The position numbers and the translations under genes are program-made. Source: Planctomycetota bacterium (GTDB lineage: Bacteria; Planctomycetota; B15-G4; JADJEK01). From it: DNA of 64,000 bases. This document shows, piece by piece, positions 25,728 to 32,456 of the stretch; within the stretch, counting starts at the first letter, position 1; each line of letters begins with the position of its first letter. The notes below the pieces were generated by a model. It was not told the origin of the DNA, ran no database searches, and saw only the letters and a program-made list of their open reading frames with translations. Location: assembly GCA_016709145.1 (NCBI GenBank), contig JADJEK010000005.1, forward strand, positions 124,001 through 188,000, given 5' to 3'.

Positions 25728-26486
25728 CTATGAGCGTGCTGCTGTCAGGCGGCGCCCCGCGAACTCCCAGTTCGCGACCGTCCAGAAGCCGTCGACGTAG
25801 TCGGCTCGCTTGTTCTGGTAGCGCAAGTAGTACGCGTGCTCCCAGACGTCGCAGACCAGCAGCGGGATCGCTCCGACCAGGGCCATCTGTTGATGGCTCT
25901 CGGCCGCGAGGACGACGCAGCGGTCGAGCATCGGCTCGTACGCGAGGATGCCCCAGCCCGATGCTTCCGCGTTCTTCGCTGCTGCCGCGAACTGCTTGCG
26001 GAACGCGTCGACCGAGCCGAACGAGCGCTCGAGCTCCTTCGCCAAGTCGGCACCCGGTTCGCCGCCTCCCTTCGGTGACATCGAGTCCCAATACAGCGAA
26101 TGCAGGATGTGACTCGATCCGTTGAACGCGACCGCACGCGTGAGGTCCTTGATGCGGCCATAGTCGTTCTTCGCCCGGGATTCCGACAGCGCCGCAAGTG
26201 CTTCGTTCAGTCCCTTCACGGCCGCCCCATGGTGCTTCTCATGATGGAGACCCAGGATCTCGGCCGACAAGTAGCCGTCGAGCGCGTCCTTCGCGTACGG
26301 CAGCGGCGGCAGCGTGATCTCGGCGGGCGCCGCGCGCGCCGCCGCATCGTCGCTCGCGTTTGCTTGCGCACCCACCGCGACGAACGCGGCCGGGACGAGC
26401 ATCGCCGCGGACATCGTCTTCAGCGCGTCGCGTCGATCGAGCACGGGCTCTCCATCTGCTTGAGTCTGCACCGGTCGAGTCGTCAT
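25728..26486 (-). CDS. sodA/sodB-like: Fe/Mn superoxide dismutase with Tat signal
   Basis: 252 aa. The N-terminus has a twin-arginine motif (LDRRDALKTM, arginines 18-19) followed by a hydrophobic stretch to VAVGA, so the folded enzyme is probably exported by Tat. The SOD domain starts near residue 57. Metal ligands are recognisable: the first histidine in ILGLHHEKHH, the second in SSHILHSLYW, and the aspartate and final histidine in CDVWEHAYYLRYQ. It converts superoxide to peroxide and oxygen outside the cytoplasm. It is divergent from metG (98-nt gap). Its stop codon is directly joined to repeat element A2. A second, non-exported SOD lies at 53988. Iron versus manganese cannot be decided here. 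Confidence 0.93.
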   Translation of the reverse strand: MTTRPVQTQADGEPVLDRRDALKTMSAAMLVPAAFVAVGAQANASDDAAARAAPAEITLPPLPYAKDALDGYLSAEILGLHHEKHHGAAVKGLNEALAALSESRAKNDYGRIKDLTRAVAFNGSSHILHSLYWDSMSPKGGGEPGADLAKELERSFGSVDAFRKQFAAAAKNAEASGWGILAYEPMLDRCVVLAAESHQQMALVGAIPLLVCDVWEHAYYLRYQNKRADYVDGFWTVANWEFAGRRLTAARS

Positions 26487-26584
26487 GTTTTTCTCCGTGT
26501 TCGCGATGACCTCGCGAGGGATGTGGCCGAGGGCCGTATCCTAGCCTTCGACTCGAAGCCAATCCCCCACGACGAGCGAGCCGG

Positions 26585-28141
26585 ATGACCGCGAAGCGTT
26601 CGATCTATATCACGACGCCGATCTACTACGTGAACGACACGCCGCACATCGGCCATGCGTACACGACGCTCGCGTGCGATGCGCTCGCGCGCTTCCATCG
26701 CCTCGACGGTCACGATGTGTTGTTCCTGACCGGCACGGACGAACACGGCCAGAAGGTCGAGAAGTCGGCGGCGAAGACCGGCCTCGATCCGCTCGCGTTC
26801 TGCGACAAGGTCTCGGCGAACTTCCGCGAACTCACGCGCGCGATGAAGTTCTCGAACGACGACTTCATCCGCACGACCGAAGAGCGCCACGTGCGGTCGG
26901 TCACGGCGTTGTGGACGAAGCTCGTCGAGCGCGGCGCGATCTACCTCGGCAGCTATGCCGGCTGGTACGCGGTGCGCGACGAGGCGTTCTACGCCGAGGA
27001 CGAAACGACGCTGAACGACGCCGGCCAACGCATCGGCCCCACCGGCGCGCCGGTCGAGTGGGTCGAGGAGCCGAGCTACTTCTTCAAGCTCTCGGCGTTC
27101 AAGGATCGCTTGCTCGAGCTGTACGCGAAGCACCCCGAGTTCGTGCGTCCCGAGACGCGCTACAACGAAGTCGTCAGCTTCGTGAAGAGCGGTCTGCGCG
27201 ACCTCTCCGTCTCGCGCACGTCGTTCACGTGGGGCATCCCGGTGCCCGGCGACCCGAAGCACGTCATGTACGTGTGGCTCGACGCGCTGACGAACTACGT
27301 CTCGGCGCTCGGCTATCCCGACACGCAGAACGCGCAGTTCCGCAAGTTCTGGCCGGCCACCGCGCAGTTGATGGGCAAGGACATCCTGCGCTTCCACGCG
27401 GTCTATTGGCCGGCGTTCCTGATGGCCGCGGACATCGACGTACCGCGCCAGATCTTCGCGCACGGCTGGTGGACGCGCGAAGGGCAGAAGATCAGCAAGT
27501 CGCTCGGCAACGTGATCGATCCGTTCGAACTCGTCGCGAAGTACGGACTGGACGCGGTGCGCTACTTCCTGCTGCGCGAAGTGCCACTCGGTCAAGACGG
27601 CGACTTCTCGCACCAAGCGATCGTCCTGCGCATGAACGCCGACCTCGCCAACGCGTTCGGCAACCTCGCACAGCGCACGCTGTCGCTGATCCAAAAGAAC
27701 GCCGCCGGAGCCGTGCCGAAGCCCGGCGCGCGAACGGCCGACGACGATGCACTCCTTGCGAACGCGCACGCGTTGCTGCCCGCGATGCGCACGTCGATCG
27801 ACACGTGCGCGCCGCACGCCGCGCTATCGCAGTTCATGGCGCTCGTCTACGACGCCAACAAGTACGTCGACGTGCAGGCGCCGTGGGCGCTCGCGAAGAC
27901 CCATCCCGCACGGGGTCACACGGTGCTGTGGGTCCTCGCCGAGGTCGTGCGCCACCTCGCGATCCTCGCGCAGCCGTTCATGCCGGACGCCGGAGCGAAG
28001 ATGCTCGAACAACTCGCGATAGCGTCCGACGCGCGCGACTTCACGCGACTCACCCCGGAGTACGCGATGCGCCCGGGGATCGCGCTGAACAAGCCCGAGG
28101 GCGTGTTCCCGCGCTACGTCGACCAACCCCCGGCGCGCTGA
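26585..28141 (+). CDS. metG: Methionine--tRNA ligase
   Basis: 518 aa class I synthetase that charges tRNA-Met. HIGH is at residues 21-24 (TPHIGHAY) and the KMSKS equivalent reads GQKISKSLGNV near residue 303. The zinc-knuckle cysteines present in the E. coli-type enzyme are missing (AGWYAVRDEAFYAEDE in their place), which fits the shorter zinc-free subgroup. There is no C-terminal Trbp111-like tRNA-binding domain, so this is the compact form. The ATG at 26585 starts the conserved IYITTPIYYVND block. It is divergent from the Tat-SOD and convergent with the beta-helix gene 15 nt downstream. Confidence 0.97.
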   Translation: MTAKRSIYITTPIYYVNDTPHIGHAYTTLACDALARFHRLDGHDVLFLTGTDEHGQKVEKSAAKTGLDPLAFCDKVSANFRELTRAMKFSNDDFIRTTEERHVRSVTALWTKLVERGAIYLGSYAGWYAVRDEAFYAEDETTLNDAGQRIGPTGAPVEWVEEPSYFFKLSAFKDRLLELYAKHPEFVRPETRYNEVVSFVKSGLRDLSVSRTSFTWGIPVPGDPKHVMYVWLDALTNYVSALGYPDTQNAQFRKFWPATAQLMGKDILRFHAVYWPAFLMAADIDVPRQIFAHGWWTREGQKISKSLGNVIDPFELVAKYGLDAVRYFLLREVPLGQDGDFSHQAIVLRMNADLANAFGNLAQRTLSLIQKNAAGAVPKPGARTADDDALLANAHALLPAMRTSIDTCAPHAALSQFMALVYDANKYVDVQAPWALAKTHPARGHTVLWVLAEVVRHLAILAQPFMPDAGAKMLEQLAIASDARDFTRLTPEYAMRPGIALNKPEGVFPRYVDQPPAR

Positions 28142-28156
28142 CCTTCGGCGCGCGGA

Positions 28157-29391
28157 TCACTGCACGAGCGTGAACGCGCTCGGCGATCCCGCGAACGCGG
28201 ACGCCCCGTTGACGAAAATCGGGTGCAGCACGAACGTGAAGCCCGTGACGCCGGGCACGGGCGGCGGCGCTGGCGCGACCAGGTTCGCCTGGCCGGAAGG
28301 TGCGGTGATCGAGGCGAGTACGAACGCGCCTTCGACCGGCAGCCCGAGCGTCAGCACGCCCTGCAGCCCGTGGATCGCGAAGAAACCGCCGGACGTGCTC
28401 ACGAAGAACAGGACGAGGTCGTTCTGCACTCCGTCGAGCGTGACCGTGACCGCGCCGGCGAGGTGACCGCCAGACTGCGCGCGACGCCAGGCAGCGTGCT
28501 GACGATGCCGGCTTCGACGACGATCGCCTGCGCCGCGCCGCTCACGCTCGCGCCGCCGAGCGTGGCTGTGTCGGTCAGCCACGCCGCGGACGCGCTCGAC
28601 TTGAGCAAGAGGCCCGCACCGCCCTTGCCTTTGCCCGCCAGCAGTGCGCTGCCTCCCGTCAGCGTGCAGCCTGAACTCACGAGTTGCCCCGCCCCGAGTC
28701 GAACTCCGGGACCCGCGTTTCCGGCCTGGCTCGAGAACACCGGCCAGTTCACGCCGCCCGTCATCACGGAGTCGTGGATCGCGACCGACGAGCCGGAGAG
28801 TTCGAGACCGGCTCCGCCGTCACCGGGCGGATAGCCGAACATCGGTTGCCCCGGCACGCCGATGCCTCCCGTCAACGCGCAACGCGTGATCGTCGCGGAC
28901 GCGACGTTCGACAGTTTGACGCCCGCGCGCCCCGGGGTGACGGAGTGGAAGAAGATGAACCCGGGAGCGCCGGTCATCGTGCAGTCTTCGAAAACGACTG
29001 CCCCGGCACAATTGAGCACGTCGGCGCCATGGTTCACGAGTGCGTTCGGCGCGCCGACAACTTCGACTCCGCGAACGACGACGCGCTGCCCGGCCGCCAC
29101 GTCTTTGATCGTCAACCAGGTCACCTTCACGAGCCCGCCGGACGGATCCGCGATCAGCGTGAGTCCCTTCGCGTCGATGCTCGCGCCCGCCGGTCCGACC
29201 GTCGAGGTCAGCGTGGAATAGTCGCCCGCCGCGACCACGATGACGTCGCCGTTCACGGCTGCGTCGATCGCGGGCTGGATCTCGGTGAAGTTCGCGCCGC
29301 CCGCGCCATCGACGGTGATGACTCCCGCGTGCACAACGTGCGCCGCACTCGTCAACGCAAGGACGGCGACTGCTACGACTCGGTCGAGCAT
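28157..29391 (-). pseudogene. Exported beta-helix-like protein, frameshifted near 28460
   Basis: The gene starts at the ATG at 29391 (GAGGAG 6 nt upstream) with a signal peptide (residues 1-22, ending VVHAG). Residues 25-290 show right-handed beta-helix character (VITVDGAGGANFTEIQPAID at the entry, then turns such as TMTGAPGFIFFHS and CALTGGIGVPG). Near 28455-28465, within a GC-rich stretch, the reading frame is lost. The sensible continuation (GAVTVTLDGVQNDLVLFF to SPSAFTLVQ, ending at 28157) is in the -1 frame. The continuation is the C-terminal module shared by other secreted proteins here. It is either a real mutation or a one-base assembly error; the codon pattern on both sides is intact, which favours recent loss or an error. 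It lies 17 nt downstream of cdsA. Confidence 0.75.
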
Positions 29392-29408
29392 CGATCGCTC
29401 CTCTCGTG

Positions 29409-30353
29409 TCACGGCGTGAAGAAGTACCGCGTGAGGTGGAAGAACACCGGTGCAGCAAAGCTCACCGAGTCCATTCTGTCCATCATTCCGCCGTGCCCCT
29501 TGATCATCGTGCCCCAGTCCTTCGCGCCCAGGCTGCGCTTGACGGCCGACAACACCAAGCCGCCGAGAAAGCCCATCGACACCACGACGAACGCCATGCC
29601 CGCAGCTTGCAGGGGCGTGAACGGCGTGATCCACCACATGCATGCGCCGAGCAACGTGGCGGCGACGGCGCCGCCGACGAGACCTTCGACCGTCTTCGAC
29701 GGACTCACGACGGGAGCGACCTTCGTCTTCCCGAGCAACTTGCCGAACACGTATTGCAGCACGTCGCTCATCTGCACGACGAGCAGCATGTAGAACAGCA
29801 ACAACGCGTTCTGGCCGTCGAAACCGGGGATCTCGAGCAGCAGCAGCGCCGGCAGATGGCTGATGCAGTAGATGGTCACCATGATGCCCCACTGGATCTT
29901 CGCGCTGCGCTCGAGGAACTGATCGGCGTCTCGGGCGAGCACCGACACGCACGGCAGCAGCAGGAACCCGTACACGGGGATGAAGACCGTGAACAACCCG
30001 TACCAGTCGAGACCGATGAGACCGTACTGCACCGGGATGAGGACGAAGAACGCGAGCGACAGCGCCCGATAGTCGCCGGGCTTCGTGGGCGTCAGCGTGA
30101 GGAACTCGCGCAGCGCCATGAACGAGACGATCGCGAACAAGACGATCGTCGCGGCCTTGCCGAGCACGAACGCCACGGCGAAGATCCCGACCATGACCCA
30201 CCACGCGCGAACGCGCGCGTTCAGGTTGTCGATCACGGCGCGTCCGCCGTCGGTTCGACTACGACGCAACAAAATCCGACCGATCACCGAAGCGATCACC
30301 AGCACCGTCCCGATCGCGGCCATCAACCAAACGAACTTGTCGTGCGGCGTCAT
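29409..30353 (-). CDS. cdsA: Phosphatidate cytidylyltransferase
   Basis: 314 aa integral membrane enzyme making CDP-diacylglycerol from phosphatidate and CTP. About eight membrane segments are visible. The CdsA core motif appears as GKLLGKTKVAPVVSPSKTVE and the C-terminal signature as KDWGTMIKGHGGMMDRMDS, with conserved aspartates for Mg2+. The ATG at 30353 overlaps the stop of the upstream acyltransferase (ATGA), giving translational coupling. Together with the two genes before it, it forms a phosphatidate-to-phospholipid route in consecutive steps. Confidence 0.95.
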   Translation of the reverse strand: MTPHDKFVWLMAAIGTVLVIASVIGRILLRRSRTDGGRAVIDNLNARVRAWWVMVGIFAVAFVLGKAATIVLFAIVSFMALREFLTLTPTKPGDYRALSLAFFVLIPVQYGLIGLDWYGLFTVFIPVYGFLLLPCVSVLARDADQFLERSAKIQWGIMVTIYCISHLPALLLLEIPGFDGQNALLLFYMLLVVQMSDVLQYVFGKLLGKTKVAPVVSPSKTVEGLVGGAVAATLLGACMWWITPFTPLQAAGMAFVVVSMGFLGGLVLSAVKRSLGAKDWGTMIKGHGGMMDRMDSVSFAAPVFFHLTRYFFTP

Positions 30354-30949
30354 GCCAACTCCACGACCGCGGCGCGAGCCCGCTCGAGGAACTCGGCTTT
30401 GGTTTCGTTCGCGATGCGCGGAAGCGGCGCGCCGAAGCGGACGGTGCAGATCAACGGCAACGGGAACACCGTGCCCTTGGGCATGCACCGATGCAAGTTC
30501 TCGAGATACACGGGCACCAACTCCACGTCGGGAAAGCGCGTGGCGAGGTGGAACAGTCCGCCCTTGAACGGTCCTGGCAGCGGTTGCATGGTTCGAGTGC
30601 CCTCCGGAAAGAGGATCAGCGAATCGCCGCGCTCCAGCGCTTCGATCAGCGGCAGCAACGGATTCGCGCGGCGCGTGACCGGGATGCGCTCGACGAAGAC
30701 CGCGTTCAGCGCCTTGATCGCGATGTACTTCCGAACCGGATCGCGATTCCAGTAGTCCGCGGCGGCCACCGGTCGCGTGCGCGCGCGCAGCTTCGGCGAC
30801 AACGCCGACCACAACGCGATGGTGTCGACGTGACTCGAGTGGTTCGCGAAGTAGATGCGTCGCGCATCGGAGGGGGTCGAACCGACCCAGCGCGGGGACG
30901 CTCCGAACAGCAGCCGCACCAGACCGATCAATACGTACGACAGCCACAT
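30350..30949 (-). CDS. 1-acylglycerol-3-phosphate acyltransferase (PlsC family)
   Basis: 199 aa, compact PlsC-type acyltransferase. The HX4D catalytic motif is NHSSHVD (H37, D42) and the acceptor-binding motif is FPEGTRT (114-120). A hydrophobic N-terminus probably associates with the inner membrane. It would acylate lysophosphatidate to phosphatidate, the substrate of the adjoining CdsA, with which it overlaps by 4 nt. The upstream CDP-alcohol phosphatidyltransferase ends 4 nt before its start. Other lysophospholipid specificities are possible. Confidence 0.92.
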   Translation of the reverse strand: MWLSYVLIGLVRLLFGASPRWVGSTPSDARRIYFANHSSHVDTIALWSALSPKLRARTRPVAAADYWNRDPVRKYIAIKALNAVFVERIPVTRRANPLLPLIEALERGDSLILFPEGTRTMQPLPGPFKGGLFHLATRFPDVELVPVYLENLHRCMPKGTVFPLPLICTVRFGAPLPRIANETKAEFLERARAAVVELA

Positions 30950-30953
30950 GGGA

Positions 30954-31598
30954 CTACGGTCGCGCCTGTCGCAATCGCGTCGCGATCGCGTGCGTTCGCG
31001 TGACGCACGTCGCGACCGAACCGATGGCGACGACGTACGCGGCGACGACGAGCGTGTGCATGGATCCGTACGCAGACTGCTCGATCGCTCCGAGCAGACA
31101 CGCCGCGGTCATCACGGCCATCCGATGCGGTTTGGCGAGCGGCCCGCGAAAGTCCTGCGGCAGGCCGAGCGAACCGCCGAGGACGCGGATGTACGCGGTG
31201 ACTGCTGCCGCCAACGCGCCGAGCCATCCCACGACGGGCAGGTGGACGGCGTAGCCCAGCGCGACGATGAGCATGGAATCGGCGACGCGGTCCGGAATCT
31301 CGTTGTACAGCGCTCCGACCGCCGATCCCTTTCCGCCCTCCACGGCCACCATTCCGTCGAGCATGTTGCACAGCAGCCGCAACTGGATGGCGCCGGCGCA
31401 GACGACGAGCCCGACGGTGCCTGGCGCCCAAACGAGCGCTGCGGAGCCGACGGCGGCGAACACGAGACTCAGCAGCGAGATCTGGTCGGGAGAGATCCGC
31501 GTACGCACGAGCGCCGCCGCAACCGCGCGCGCCCATCGGTTGGAGCGGGTCGTGAGCGGCCGGCGATTGGTCGTCTCGTCGCCCGCCGCGCCGTTCAC
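30954..31598 (-). CDS. CDP-alcohol phosphatidyltransferase family protein
   Basis: 214 aa with about six membrane helices. The family signature is normally DGxxAR(x8)Gx3Dx3D. Here it reads LDGMVAVEGGKGSAVG followed by ALYNEIPDRVAD, so the arginine is replaced (AV for AR) while the aspartates are kept. This variant occurs in a recognised subgroup, from memory. The start is a GTG at 31598 that overlaps the TGA of the upstream synthase (GTGA), so the gene is translationally coupled. It would transfer a phosphatidyl group from CDP-diacylglycerol to an alcohol; the acceptor (glycerol phosphate, inositol phosphate or serine) is not determinable. Confidence 0.88.
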   Translation of the reverse strand: MNGAAGDETTNRRPLTTRSNRWARAVAAALVRTRISPDQISLLSLVFAAVGSAALVWAPGTVGLVVCAGAIQLRLLCNMLDGMVAVEGGKGSAVGALYNEIPDRVADSMLIVALGYAVHLPVVGWLGALAAAVTAYIRVLGGSLGLPQDFRGPLAKPHRMAVMTAACLLGAIEQSAYGSMHTLVVAAYVVAIGSVATCVTRTHAIATRLRQARP

Positions 31599-32401
31599 GC
31601 GAGCAACGCCTTGGCGACGACCTCGTTCACTTCGCCGCGCGTGAGCTTCTCCCTCCCCTGCTCGAGCGCAGCAACCGTCGCCCAAGCCAGCGCCAACGGG
31701 ATCGCGCAGAACTCGCGGATCGGGCCCTTCGGCAACGCCGCCGTGTAGCGGTCCGCGATCGAGAGATGGCGCCGCGCGTACGCCCACATCTGCGCGTCGG
31801 TCCAACCGCGCGGATAGAAGTCGACGCCGTGGGCGAAGTCGTCGGCACGATTGCGCGCGATGTTCACGGCTTGCAGACCGCGACCGAAGCCGATCGCGTC
31901 GCCGCGATGCGTCGTCGTGCCGTCGTGCCAGGCCCACAGATCGCAGAGCAGGATGCCGACGGCGCCCGCGACTCCGTACGTGTAGCGATCGAGGTCTTCC
32001 TCGCTGCGCACGTCGAAGCCGAGTTCGGCCCAGTAGCCCATGCGGTCCGCCATCGATGCGATCGCGTCCCAGACCCGCGCCTGGATCGTCGGCGGCGCGA
32101 GCAGCGCCCACTCGTGGAGGCGCAGCGTGACCTCGGGAAGTTCCGCCGCGTGCTCACCGAACGCGGCGACGAACGACTCGAGCGAGCCTTCGCTGGCGGC
32201 TCCTTGCAGGTGCAAGCTCACCTCGGCGAGCAGCCGGCCCTTCACGTGCGCGGGGAGTCGCGGGTGGTCCTCGATCTCGTCGATCGCGCGCATGCAGAGA
32301 TACGCCGACGCCACCGCCAAGCGCAGCGGATCGGGCAGGCGCTGGATCGGCACGAAGAACGTGCGGCTGGTCTGTTCGAGAACTCGGAACGCGTCCTGCA
32401 T
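31595..32401 (-). CDS. Squalene/phytoene synthase-like protein
   Basis: 268 aa, all-helical trans-isoprenyl diphosphate synthase fold. The first aspartate-rich motif is RAIDEIEDHP and the second is NIARNRADDFAHGVDFYP; both bind Mg2+-diphosphate in squalene and phytoene synthases. It would join two isoprenoid diphosphates head to head, perhaps to squalene for hopanoids or sterols, or phytoene for carotenoids. It is the first gene of a four-gene overlapping lipid operon (then CDP-alcohol phosphatidyltransferase, PlsC-like, CdsA), an unusual partner set. The ATG at 32401 starts the conserved block directly. Confidence 0.88.
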   Translation of the reverse strand: MQDAFRVLEQTSRTFFVPIQRLPDPLRLAVASAYLCMRAIDEIEDHPRLPAHVKGRLLAEVSLHLQGAASEGSLESFVAAFGEHAAELPEVTLRLHEWALLAPPTIQARVWDAIASMADRMGYWAELGFDVRSEEDLDRYTYGVAGAVGILLCDLWAWHDGTTTHRGDAIGFGRGLQAVNIARNRADDFAHGVDFYPRGWTDAQMWAYARRHLSIADRYTAALPKGPIREFCAIPLALAWATVAALEQGREKLTRGEVNEVVAKALLA

Positions 32402-32456
32402 GGTGCGCCGATCAAGGCCGAAGCGAGGCCGGGAGTCTAACAGCCGACTCTCGCGA

